Assembly: GCA_031395645.1 (NCBI GenBank)
Contig: JANNJM010000084.1
Coordinates: 1-64,000 of the forward strand
Direction of reading: 5' to 3'
DNA: 64,000 nucleotides
Source: SHZI01 sp031395645
Lineage (GTDB): Bacteria; Pseudomonadota; Gammaproteobacteria; Steroidobacterales; GCA-2729495
In this document: positions 16,953-24,733 of the stretch, in pieces
How positions within the stretch are numbered: position 1 is the stretch's first letter
Layout of the letters: each line of letters opens with the position of its first letter
Notes under the pieces: generated by a model
Database searches by the model: none
Told to the model about the DNA's origin: nothing
The model's input: the letters and a program-made list of their open reading frames with translations, nothing else
Translations under genes and position numbers: made by a program

Positions 16953-17960
16953 ATGAATAAAAGTGAGATTGGGCGCGCTCTCGCCGTCGGCCTGGTGCTC
17001 GGCCTGTTGCTTGGGTTGGGCGCCACCGTGGCCAATGCCCAGAGCGTCATTTCCTTTGACGTGGTGTTCGACAAGGTCTCCGAGGCCTCGGGTGGATTCA
17101 CGTCCAACCTGACGGACATCAGCTCGGGGCCGTTCAACGCCAATGCCGCCATCGTTCCGCCAGATCTCACGGCCCACGTCGTACTAACGACGACGCCGGG
17201 CGGCACCCAGCTGACCAACGCCAATGGCGCGCTGAACCAGATCACCCTGAACGGCAGCTTCTCGACCGTCAGCGGCTTCTCGCCAGCGGCCGGCTGGTCA
17301 ATGCACACGTTTTCGGACGCGACCTTCGACCTTTACAAGCCGAACAGTTTTTTCGCAGCCGATGCCGTGACCGATGCGAGCAACTGGCCGGTTTTCACGG
17401 CCACCAGCACCAATGGCGCGCTGGCGGATCACGGTCCCGCGGCCAATTACGCTGGTAGCTGTCCGTTCTTCGGAGGTTGCCTGAGCGCGGCGTCTGCCGG
17501 CACGCCGAACGGGACGACACCCTTTGGCCTGTTTTTCGGCGGCAGCAGGGAGGTGCCGGTAACCACCGGCATTCCCATCTTTGTGAGCGGTGCGCCGGTC
17601 TATCCGGTCAGCTTCCGCGATTCCGGCAACTACCCGCTGATCGCCGGCTCCGCGACCCAGACCAATCCGTCCACGGGCCTCGGCTACGATAACGGCATGG
17701 ACGCCTTCGCACTGCAGGGCGTGCTCGACGTCGCCAACAGCCAGGGCAACGGCCCGTCCCAGCTCTACCCTGACGGCGTTGGTGGTCGTCCGGGAATCGT
17801 GCGGATCATGACCTTTTCCAGCACCGGCAATACCGCGTACATGGTGCAGGGCCACGTGGTCTATACCGCGGTACCCGGCCCGGCCACGGGCTGGCTGCTG
17901 GCGACCGCAGTCGGCGTGGTGGTGCCGTGGGTGAAACGCCGCCGGCGGATTGCTGCCTGA
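16953..17960 (+). CDS. PEP-CTERM-like secreted protein, paralogue 2
   Basis: This 335-aa protein has a signal peptide ending TVANAQ, then SVISFDVVFDKVSEASGGF, clearly paralogous to the genes at 15034 and 4991. It retains the CPFFGGC motif and the GMDAFALQGVLDVANSQGNG block. The C terminus (VPGPATGWLLATAVGVVV then KRRRRIAA) resembles a PEP-CTERM signal, though the motif is less canonical. A GTG three bases upstream is also possible; GGAG at 16939-16942 serves both. A terminator-like hairpin at 17992-18022 follows. Surface or exopolysaccharide association is inferred. Confidence 0.8.
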   Translation: MNKSEIGRALAVGLVLGLLLGLGATVANAQSVISFDVVFDKVSEASGGFTSNLTDISSGPFNANAAIVPPDLTAHVVLTTTPGGTQLTNANGALNQITLNGSFSTVSGFSPAAGWSMHTFSDATFDLYKPNSFFAADAVTDASNWPVFTATSTNGALADHGPAANYAGSCPFFGGCLSAASAGTPNGTTPFGLFFGGSREVPVTTGIPIFVSGAPVYPVSFRDSGNYPLIAGSATQTNPSTGLGYDNGMDAFALQGVLDVANSQGNGPSQLYPDGVGGRPGIVRIMTFSSTGNTAYMVQGHVVYTAVPGPATGWLLATAVGVVVPWVKRRRRIAA

Positions 17961-17986
17961 CCGCCGTTCCGAAATCCGGATCTGAA

Positions 17987-18448
17987 GTGCTGGAAACCCC
18001 GCGTCGGCGGGGTTTCCTTTTTGCGCTCCTGCTGCTCGGCTCGGCCAGCGGTGCGGAGGATCGACCCAATGAGCGACCCCAGCAACTGCCCGCCATCCAG
18101 CTCAGTGCGGGCATTCACCTGATCCAGGCCCAGCTCGCCATGACGCCCCAGCAGCACCAGATCGGCCTGATGTTCCGCAAGACGATGGCGCCCAGCGAAG
18201 GCATGCTGTTCGTGTTCGCGGAAACCAGACAGCAGTGCTTCTGGATGAAGAACACGCCTCTGCCGCTGTCGGCGGCTTTCATCGCCGACGATGGCAGTGT
18301 GGTCAACATTGAAGACATGCAGCCGGGCACGCTCAATCGCCACTGCTCGCGCAAGCCGGTGCGCTTCGTGCTCGAAATGCACCAGGGCTGGTTTGCGCAG
18401 CGTGGCCTGAAGGCCGGTGCCCGACTACAGGGCGCCCCTTTTCAATAG
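17987..18448 (+). CDS. DUF192 family exported protein
   Basis: This 153-aa protein starts at a GTG giving VLETPRRRGFLFALLLLGSA, a signal peptide; no ATG lies in frame near the start. The DUF192 domain covers about residues 45-150: HQIGLMFRKTMAPSEGMLFVF, CFWMKNTPLPLSAAFI, SVVNIEDMQPG and RFVLEMHQGWF. The family is small, usually periplasmic and of unknown biochemistry. A strong terminator-like hairpin overlaps codons 2-12. If this start is right, transcription of the gene must pass its own hairpin. It is followed by the DOMON-like and NamZ genes, probably as one unit. Confidence 0.8.
   Translation: MLETPRRRGFLFALLLLGSASGAEDRPNERPQQLPAIQLSAGIHLIQAQLAMTPQQHQIGLMFRKTMAPSEGMLFVFAETRQQCFWMKNTPLPLSAAFIADDGSVVNIEDMQPGTLNRHCSRKPVRFVLEMHQGWFAQRGLKAGARLQGAPFQ
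17992..18022 (+). terminator. Terminator-like hairpin inside the 5' end of the DUF192 gene
   Basis: GGAAACCCCGC (17992-18002), loop GTCG, then GCGGGGTTTCC (18007-18017) and TTTTT (18018-18022) form a perfect 11-bp stem plus T-run. It ends the 16953-17960 gene but begins five bases after the likely GTG start of the next gene. It may act as a partial terminator or attenuator. Confidence 0.8.
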
Positions 18449-18457
18449 ACTGGCGGC

Positions 18458-19015
18458 ATGCAGCTGCTCCCGCACTCGAGCGAGTACCACGCGCCCGTCC
18501 AGAGTTTCGACCTGGAGGCGAAGCGCCAGGCCGATGGCTCACTTGCGCTGCGCTTCAGGCTTGAAGGGGATCTGGCGGGATTGCTGGTGCCGAAAGCGAG
18601 GGAGTCGCGGTCGCGCCTGAAGGCGCTCCTACGGGACCGACGTGCGGATGGGCTGTGGCGGCACACGTGCTTCGAAGCGTTTATCGCGACGCCCGGCTCC
18701 GCAGCCTATTGCGAGCTGAACTTTTCGCCGTCGGGCGAGTGGGCGGCCTATGCGTTCACGGGCTATCGGGCTGGCAGGGCGTTACTGGAGATGCCGGCCC
18801 CGCCGCAGGCGGACTGGGAACTTGGTCAGCGGCTGCTGGAGCTGTCAGTCATCCTGGACCCCGCGGCGCTGCTGCGTGACGCGGGCCCATTGCGCCTCGG
18901 CGCATCGGCTGTGCTTGAAGCGCAGTCAGGCACAATCTCGTACTGGGCGCTGCGGCACCCGGCGGGTCAGCCTGATTTTCATCACCCGGAGAGCTTTGTT
19001 TGGGAATTCCCATGA
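18458..19015 (+). CDS. DOMON-like domain protein with in-frame REP insertion
   Basis: This 185-aa protein has no signal peptide. The segment DGLWRHTCFEAFIATPGSAA, then YCELNFSPSGEWAAYAFTGY, is typical of DOMON-like domain proteins, a beta-sandwich family of unknown ligand that often lies next to NamZ/DUF1343 genes. Residues about 50-62 (ESRSRLKALLRDR) are encoded by a REP-like palindrome at 18610-18632 and separate VPKA from RADGLW, which I expect to be nearly adjacent in homologues. The reading frame is intact through the insertion. The stop codon overlaps the start of the DUF1343 gene. Confidence 0.75.
   Translation: MQLLPHSSEYHAPVQSFDLEAKRQADGSLALRFRLEGDLAGLLVPKARESRSRLKALLRDRRADGLWRHTCFEAFIATPGSAAYCELNFSPSGEWAAYAFTGYRAGRALLEMPAPPQADWELGQRLLELSVILDPAALLRDAGPLRLGASAVLEAQSGTISYWALRHPAGQPDFHHPESFVWEFP
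18610..18632. repeat. REP-like palindrome, copy 2, inside a coding sequence
   Basis: This copy matches positions 21-43 at 22 of 23 bases, with the same GCGCCT-GA-AGGCGC core. It lies inside the DOMON-like gene without breaking the frame. The flanks TCGCGG and GGACCGACG may be part of the inserted unit. Confidence 0.65.
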
Positions 19016-20229
19016 TGTTTGGCCCCATGCGGTCTGGATTGGACCGGCTGCTGACCGATCGCTCGCTGCGCAAGGAGCTGGCGGGCCGTCGCCTGGCATT
19101 GCTGGCGCACCCGGCGTCTGTCACTGCGGACTTGAGGCATTCGCTTGATGCCCTCATGGCTTGCAAGGATCTCAACGTCACTAGCGCCTTCGGGCCCCAG
19201 CACGGCCTGCGCGGTGACAAGCAGGACAACATGATCGAGTCGCCGGATTTCCTGGACCCCAAGCACGGGATTCCGGTTTTCAGTCTCTACGGTGACGTGC
19301 GCCGGCCCACCCGGGCGATGCTGGACAGCTTTGATGTCCTGCTCGTCGATTTGCAGGATCTCGGTTGCCGCATCTACACCTTCATCACCACGCTGCGTTA
19401 CGTGCTGGAAGAGGCGGCGCACTGTGGTAAGTCGGTGTGGGTGCTGGACCGGCCGAATCCCGTCGGCCGGCCCGTCGAAGGGCTCACGCTGCGTCCGGGC
19501 TGGGAAAGTTTTGTCGGCGCCGGCGCCTTGCCGATGCGCCACGGACTGACGATGGGCGAGCTGGGCCAGTGGTTCAGGCGCACGCTGGCGCTCGACGTCG
19601 ACTATCGCGTGATCGGCATGGACGGCTGGCAGGCGGACACGGCGCCGGGCTTTGGCTGGCCCGTGCCTGAGCGGAGCTGGGTCAATCCCAGTCCGAACGC
19701 GCCGAATCTTTCGATGGCGCGCTGTTATGCCGGCACCGTCATGCTCGAGGGCACGACCCTGTCGGAAGGTCGCGGCACGACCCGGCCTCTCGAACTCTTC
19801 GGCGCACCCGATCTCGAGGCGGTCGCCTTGCTCGGACGCATGCACAAGCTGGCGCCGGAGTGGTTGCAGGGCTGCCGCCTGCGGCCCTGCTGGTTCGAGC
19901 CCACGGCTCACAAGCACGCGGGCCAGCTCTGCAACGGCGTACAGATCCACGTGGACGATGCGGCATACGGGCACGCGCTGTTCAAGCCGTGGCGCGTGCA
20001 GGCGCTGGCGTTCAAGGCGCTGCGGTCACTGCGGCCGGACTACCCGCTGTGGCGCGACTTTGCCTACGAGTACGAGCGGGACCGGCTGGCCATTGACCTG
20101 ATCAACGGCAGTGAGCTGCTGCGGCACTGGGTGGATGACCCGCAGGCGACGCCTGGCGATCTCGACTCGCTCGCGCGACAGGACGAAACCGCCTGGGCCG
20201 ATGCCCGGCGGGAATTCCTGCGCTACTGA
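19012..20229 (+). CDS. DUF1343 / NamZ-like exo-beta-N-acetylmuramidase
   Basis: This protein of about 405 aa matches the DUF1343 family, whose studied member NamZ removes MurNAc from the non-reducing end of peptidoglycan fragments. Seen: LALLAHPASVTADLRHSLDAL near residue 28, FGPQHGLRGDKQDNMIES, SLYGDVRRPTRAMLD, DLQDLGCRIYTFITTL and WVLDRPNPVGRPVEGLTL. No signal peptide is visible, so it may be cytosolic. The ATG overlaps the upstream stop (ATGA); a TTG four codons upstream, 8 nt after GGAG, is an equal candidate. The last seven bases overlap the convergent bufferin-like gene. Confidence 0.85.
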   Translation: MMFGPMRSGLDRLLTDRSLRKELAGRRLALLAHPASVTADLRHSLDALMACKDLNVTSAFGPQHGLRGDKQDNMIESPDFLDPKHGIPVFSLYGDVRRPTRAMLDSFDVLLVDLQDLGCRIYTFITTLRYVLEEAAHCGKSVWVLDRPNPVGRPVEGLTLRPGWESFVGAGALPMRHGLTMGELGQWFRRTLALDVDYRVIGMDGWQADTAPGFGWPVPERSWVNPSPNAPNLSMARCYAGTVMLEGTTLSEGRGTTRPLELFGAPDLEAVALLGRMHKLAPEWLQGCRLRPCWFEPTAHKHAGQLCNGVQIHVDDAAYGHALFKPWRVQALAFKALRSLRPDYPLWRDFAYEYERDRLAIDLINGSELLRHWVDDPQATPGDLDSLARQDETAWADARREFLRY

Positions 20230-20495
20230 TTTTTCGGTGGCTCGGTCCCACCACCCGACAACTTGCTGCAGGAGCCCTTCGGCAGGTAGATCCAGGCGCC
20301 CGGTTCCCGGTCGCTCATTACCGTGCCGGCGCAGGAGTTGCCGGAGAAGAAGCAGTCGTTCATCGCCTGCTTCGCCACTCCGTAGCACTTTTCGTAGGCA
20401 TAAATGGGCTTTTCCGGGTGCACCTGCGCACCGGCCTGGGAGGCAAGCAGGGTAGCTATCGCCAGAGAGAGGGCGCCGTCGAGTTTCCTGGTCAT
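20223..20495 (-). CDS. Orphan DUF2282 bufferin-like precursor (BufA1 type)
   Basis: This 90-aa protein has a signal peptide ending QAGAQ and the DUF2282 core YEKCYGVAKQAMNDC, SCAGTV, GAWIYLPKGSCSKL. The four cysteines are at 37, 48, 55 and 76. DUF2282 peptides are bufferins: copper-binding ribosomal peptides modified at cysteines by BufB (DUF692) with BufC. Neither partner is visible in this window, which is unusual. An AGGAG site precedes the ATG by about 11 nt. It is transcribed away from, and just beyond, the porin-like gene on the same strand. A copper-related role fits the region that follows. Confidence 0.75.
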   Translation of the reverse strand: MTRKLDGALSLAIATLLASQAGAQVHPEKPIYAYEKCYGVAKQAMNDCFFSGNSCAGTVMSDREPGAWIYLPKGSCSKLSGGGTEPPKNQ

Positions 20496-20532
20496 GGTTG
20501 TGTCACTCCTTAATGGGTTTGACTCTTGGGAT

Positions 20533-21687
20533 TTACAACGCGGCGCGTAACCCGACGAGAAAGATTCCACCACGTGTTTCTGCTAGCGAGCCGATGCCGC
20601 CCTCGTCGTCGAAGTCGAGGTAGTAGTAAGCACCATAGAGTCGAACACGCGTTCCGGTCCGGTAGGAAACGCCGAACTCGCCAGCGCGCAGCTCATCGGT
20701 TCCAGGCGCGTCATCGCCTTCTGCCCGTGCCCATTGCAGGTAGCCCCCCACCGTCCATGGACCGCGGTTGTAGTTGAGGCTGCCCACGGCGCCGAACGTA
20801 CTGGCTGACGACAGAGCATCGGCACTGCGGGCTCGACCGGTGGTCCCGTCGTAGGTCGCACTCACACCGATTTGCAGGTCGTAGTCGAGGATCAGCGTGG
20901 CACCCACGTTGACGGAATGGAGTGGTTGCGTGCGCGTGCCGTGGCCGTAGGAGTACGACCCGCCGACATGCAGGGCGTTATCCGCCCAGTACGTGTCGTG
21001 GGTCAGACCGAACTGCATGAGGTCGCGAACGCGCGCATCGGTGGCGTCTGGCGCGTAGGAGATGCCGGCCAGGAAGCCCCGGTGCTTCGGCGACACGTAG
21101 AGGACCTTCGTGGACTCGTCCGCGGCCAGGGTTGCGGTAAAACCCAGCGAGGTCAGGGGCAGCAACTGGTCGGCAAGTGCCGGTTCAAGGAACGCCAGCT
21201 GCAGTCCGCCGCCCGGATCGAGGCTCGGCCCGGAGGCCGGACCAAACTCGGCGCCCGTGAAGGTGAAGTTGTTGGCCGCGTAGCCAACGAGGACATCGGG
21301 CAGGCCCTGCCGGTCGCCGAGCTCGAGCCGTCCGGCGTTCCCAAGCAGCAGCAGGCTGGCCTCGCCGATCTCGAGCCGGTCTTCAGGGGAGGTGCGCAGC
21401 ACAATGCGTGCTCCCAGGTTGGGTGCGGTCACGAAGTCCCGGCGAGCGAGCAGGCGCAGCGCGCCGTCCAGCCGCGCGTCGTCGCGCCCGGCACCCAGGT
21501 CGTCGGCGGCACCGAGGCCGGCCGTTGCATTGCCGTAGGCCTCGATGGTCAGGCTCGCCGGGCCGTTCTCTAGCACCAATGGTGCAGCCAGTCCGGTCGA
21601 ACTCAGCAGGACCCACGCCAACGCAACGGGAGCGCCGATCAGCAGCTTCCTTCGAGCGTTCACAAAGCGGACTTTTGCAAGGGTCAT
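20533..21687 (-). CDS. Outer-membrane porin-like beta-barrel protein
   Basis: This 384-aa protein begins at MTLAKVRFVNARRKLL; upstream residues in the longer frame lack a plausible leader. A signal peptide ends near GLAA. The rest alternates short polar/aromatic strands, as in Gram-negative general porins: LTIEAYGNATAGLGAADDLG near the N terminus, LEIGEASLLLLGNAGRLELGD, VGGYLQWARAEGDDAPGTD, and a final strand LVGLRAAL. The most likely role is a trimeric diffusion porin. It lies 37 nt upstream of the bufferin-like gene on the same strand, so co-transcription is plausible. Substrate unknown. Confidence 0.75.
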   Translation of the reverse strand: MTLAKVRFVNARRKLLIGAPVALAWVLLSSTGLAAPLVLENGPASLTIEAYGNATAGLGAADDLGAGRDDARLDGALRLLARRDFVTAPNLGARIVLRTSPEDRLEIGEASLLLLGNAGRLELGDRQGLPDVLVGYAANNFTFTGAEFGPASGPSLDPGGGLQLAFLEPALADQLLPLTSLGFTATLAADESTKVLYVSPKHRGFLAGISYAPDATDARVRDLMQFGLTHDTYWADNALHVGGSYSYGHGTRTQPLHSVNVGATLILDYDLQIGVSATYDGTTGRARSADALSSASTFGAVGSLNYNRGPWTVGGYLQWARAEGDDAPGTDELRAGEFGVSYRTGTRVRLYGAYYYLDFDDEGGIGSLAETRGGIFLVGLRAAL

Positions 21688-21845
21688 GCCAGCCCGGGAA
21701 GCCAGTGGCCACGGGGCTTCCGGAAGGCTGGTAGCGCACGGCCCGCGACGCACGGTGGCTCCGCCGCTGCCCGTCACGGGCTGACCTGGCCGTTCCGTGC
21801 GCCGGTTCACTTGCCGGGGTCCAGCCGGCCGCCTAGACTCAGCGG

Positions 21846-22199
21846 GTGTTGCGGACTCGACCTTTCCTCTGTCTGATACTCACCCTGGTACTGTCAGTCC
21901 AGGCGATTGCCGCTGTCAGTCCACAGCTCGCCCAGCCCGAGAACGCCACCAGCGTGGCACCAGACATGCAAGTGGATTGTGCAGTCGCACAGACAGGCGA
22001 TGCCGCCGAGCTTCCCGCCTGCTGTGGCGATGCCTGCCCCGACATGACGGCATGCGCGGCTGCACATGCCATGAGTGCCACCACACAGGCTTGTCAGGTT
22101 GTCGGGCCACTCGCGGCTCCCGACGATCACTTCCTGCTGCCCACCGTTTCCTCCCGCCTCTCATCGCCGTTCCGGCCACCTGCGCTCTCCCGCGTCTGA
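21846..22199 (+). CDS. Small exported Cys-rich protein preceding the Cus operon
   Basis: This 117-aa protein starts at GTG and has a signal peptide (LILTLVLSVQAIAA). The mature part carries seven cysteines, including PACCGDACPDMTAC, plus His and Met. I do not recognise a named family, but short exported Cys/Met proteins are common in front of metal-efflux operons. It is the first gene of the CusCBA-like cluster, 57 nt before the TolC-type gene. A metal-scavenging or signalling role is inferred from position and composition only. Confidence 0.6.
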   Translation: MLRTRPFLCLILTLVLSVQAIAAVSPQLAQPENATSVAPDMQVDCAVAQTGDAAELPACCGDACPDMTACAAAHAMSATTQACQVVGPLAAPDDHFLLPTVSSRLSSPFRPPALSRV

Positions 22200-22256
22200 A
22201 CTGAGCCCGGCGTTCCTCAAGGGCCGCCGGCATTCACGTCGTCGTGGAGAGTCGTC

Positions 22257-23522
22257 ATGCCTGTATTCCAGCGTCGCGCCGATGCGCGGTCCTGTGTCCT
22301 TATCAGCGTGCTGCTATCAGGCACGGTCGGGGCCGCTGACACAGCCGTCCTCACGCTGCCGGAGGTGCAACGCCTCGCCCTGATTGAACAACCCGCGTTA
22401 CTGGCCGAAGCCGCGAACGTCCGTGCGTTCCAGGAACAGTCAGTGGCGGCGGGGCAGTTGCCTGATCCGCAACTGCTTGGCGGTATCACCCAGCTGCCCG
22501 TGAACGGCGGTGAGGCCGGAAGCCTGCGCGATGACGACTTCACCGCGCTCTCGGTCGGCATCTCTCAGGAGTTTCCGCGCGCCGCGAAGCGCGAATTGCG
22601 CGCAACCACCCTGCAGCAGCAGGCCACGGGTGCCCAACTGGCGCTTGCAGGTCTCGAGCAACGAGTCCGTCTCGAAGCCGGCCGGGCTTACCTCGAGGTC
22701 GTCGCTGCAGTTCACGGGGCAGAACTGCTTGCGCGGTTGAGCACCGAGGCCGTGCGTCAGCAGGACGTTGCGGGAATTGATCTCGTTGCCGGTCGTGGTG
22801 GCCAGCCGGAGGTACAGGCCGCGGTGGTCGAGGCGGCACTGGTCGCGGATCGTGGTCGGGCGTTCCGGCAACGCGAACAAGCCGGTCGCGCCGGGCTCGC
22901 GCGCTGGATTGGAGTGGCGGCCGACCGACCGGTTGAGGGCACGCTCCCCGTGCTCCCGGCGCCACCCGCACTGGGCCAGCTGCTTGACAGCCTGCCGGGG
23001 CATCCTGCGCTCGCCGCGCCGGCGACGGCGGCGGCGCTGGCGGCCACGGAGCTGCGACTCGCCAAGGCGGATCGCAAACCCGACTGGCGCCTGGAAGTGC
23101 GCTACGACCACCGCCTCGAGTTTCCCGATCTGGTGACGCTGATGGTCGGCGTCGACCTGCCCCTGTTCGCGGGGAACCGGCAGGACCGTGCCAGTGCGGC
23201 GGCGCTCGAACGCCTGTCGGCGGCCACAGCGCAGCGCGACGACCGTTTGCGTGAGGCGACGGCGACCGTCACCGTAACCTATCGCGACTGGCAGGCCGGT
23301 ACTGAACGCCTGCGCTACTACGACGACGCGCTGTTGCCCCCGGGCGCGGAACGCGTGGAGGCCACGCTGGCCGCCTATCGCGCCGGGCGTGGCGCCCTTT
23401 CGGAGCTGCTCGAGGCACGCCGCAGCCTTCTGGAAACCGAATTGATGCGCTTTGACCTGGCGACTCAGGTGGCTCGTGATCGATTGGAACTGCAGTACTT
23501 CGAAGTGGAGACCGCACGATGA
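22257..23522 (+). CDS. TolC-family outer-membrane factor of Cus-type efflux system
   Basis: This 421-aa protein has a signal peptide ending TVGAAD and the paired outer-membrane efflux (OEP) repeats: LTLPEVQRLALIEQPALLAE at the start and YRAGRGALSELLEARRSLLETE near residue 375. It forms the trimeric outer-membrane channel of a heavy-metal RND pump (CusC/CzcC-like). GGAG lies 7 nt before the ATG. Its stop overlaps the adaptor start (ATGA), consistent with tight coupling to the next two genes. Confidence 0.9.
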   Translation: MPVFQRRADARSCVLISVLLSGTVGAADTAVLTLPEVQRLALIEQPALLAEAANVRAFQEQSVAAGQLPDPQLLGGITQLPVNGGEAGSLRDDDFTALSVGISQEFPRAAKRELRATTLQQQATGAQLALAGLEQRVRLEAGRAYLEVVAAVHGAELLARLSTEAVRQQDVAGIDLVAGRGGQPEVQAAVVEAALVADRGRAFRQREQAGRAGLARWIGVAADRPVEGTLPVLPAPPALGQLLDSLPGHPALAAPATAAALAATELRLAKADRKPDWRLEVRYDHRLEFPDLVTLMVGVDLPLFAGNRQDRASAAALERLSAATAQRDDRLREATATVTVTYRDWQAGTERLRYYDDALLPPGAERVEATLAAYRAGRGALSELLEARRSLLETELMRFDLATQVARDRLELQYFEVETAR

Positions 23523-24733
23523 GCACCCGAGTGAACGTATTGAGCGGGGTCTTGTTGCTGGGAGTTGGCGTCACCATCGGCTGGTGGCTGAACCGCACCC
23601 CGGTGCAGGACAACGCAGCGGCGAGCGCCAAAGGAGCGGTCGGCGACGTCCTGTACTGGTACGACCCCATGCGCCCCGAGGTGAAGTTCGACCAACCGGG
23701 TCCGTCGCCTTTCATGGACATGGCCCTCGTTCCGAAGTACCGGGCCTCCGCCGCCGACGGTGGCATCGCGATCAATCCGCGCGTGTCCCAGAACCTGGGC
23801 GTGCGCACCATGCTCGTGACCGAAGCCGCCGTAGCGCCCCAGGTCACGGTGACCGGCTTGGTCGCTGTCGACGAACGGCGCCTCGCGGTGGTGACCTCGC
23901 GCGCTGCGGGCTGGATCGAGAAGCTCGACGTGCGGGCAGCGGGCGATCCCGTGCAGCGCGGGCAGCGGCTGGCCGCGCTCTACAGTCCCGACCTGCTCGC
24001 CGCGCAGGAAGAACTACTGCTGGCCTTCGGTACCGGCGATCAGGACCTGATTCCCGCGGCCCGGCGCCGTCTCGAACTGCTGGGGGTGACGAGCGCGCAG
24101 CTGGACCGCATCGTCCGCCGCGGGGTTCCGGACCGGCAGATCGATATCGTCGCGCCAATCGCCGGCGTCGTGACGGAACTGCTGGTGCGGGAGGGCGCAT
24201 CGGTTGCTGCCGGCATGCCCATCGCGAATCTCGCCGACCTGTCCCGGGTCTGGGTGATCGCCGCGGTGCCGGAGGCACAAGGGGCGTGGCTGCAGGCCGG
24301 CCAGTCCGCGGAGATCACGCTGGCCAGCCCGGGTTCGGTGCCCATCAGGGGACGTGTGGACTACCTGTACCCCGAACTTTCGGTGGAGACCCGCACGACC
24401 CGCGTGCGCATCCTGGTGCAGAACAACGAGCTGGCACTCCGGCCCGGCATGTCGGCGCGCGTCACGATCCAGGGCGGGCCGCGTACCGCGCTGGTTATTC
24501 CGAGCGAGGCCCTGATCCGGTCGGGCGAGCGCACGGCAATCATTCTGGCGGTGGGTGAGGGGCAGTTCCGTCCGGTGGCAGTGACTGCCGGTCTGGAGCA
24601 GGGCGAGCGAACTGAGATTCGCAGCGGTCTCAAGGCGGGCGATCGGGTGGTCGTCTCCGGCCAGTTCCTGATCGACTCGGAGGCCAGTCTGCGCGGCGCG
24701 CTGGACCGACTGCTGCCGGATGAGAAACCATGA
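23519..24733 (+). CDS. cusB: CusB-like periplasmic adaptor
   Basis: This 404-aa membrane-fusion protein has an N-terminal membrane anchor (VLLLGVGVTIGWWL), then the metal-binding segment YWYDPMRPEVKFDQPGPSPF with DMALVPKY, typical of CusB, where methionines bind Cu(I)/Ag(I). A lipoyl/barrel-sandwich region (AAGDPVQRGQRLAALYSPDL) and a beta-barrel (VWVIAAVPEAQGAWLQAGQ) follow. It links the RND pump at 24730 with the TolC channel at 22257. Stop and start codons overlap on both sides (ATGA). Confidence 0.9.
   Translation: MSTRVNVLSGVLLLGVGVTIGWWLNRTPVQDNAAASAKGAVGDVLYWYDPMRPEVKFDQPGPSPFMDMALVPKYRASAADGGIAINPRVSQNLGVRTMLVTEAAVAPQVTVTGLVAVDERRLAVVTSRAAGWIEKLDVRAAGDPVQRGQRLAALYSPDLLAAQEELLLAFGTGDQDLIPAARRRLELLGVTSAQLDRIVRRGVPDRQIDIVAPIAGVVTELLVREGASVAAGMPIANLADLSRVWVIAAVPEAQGAWLQAGQSAEITLASPGSVPIRGRVDYLYPELSVETRTTRVRILVQNNELALRPGMSARVTIQGGPRTALVIPSEALIRSGERTAIILAVGEGQFRPVAVTAGLEQGERTEIRSGLKAGDRVVVSGQFLIDSEASLRGALDRLLPDEKP

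Noticed and set aside
20223..20573. Longer start for the bufferin-like gene
   Set aside because: The extra 26 residues precede a proper signal peptide and lack a ribosome site, whereas the internal ATG follows AGGAG.
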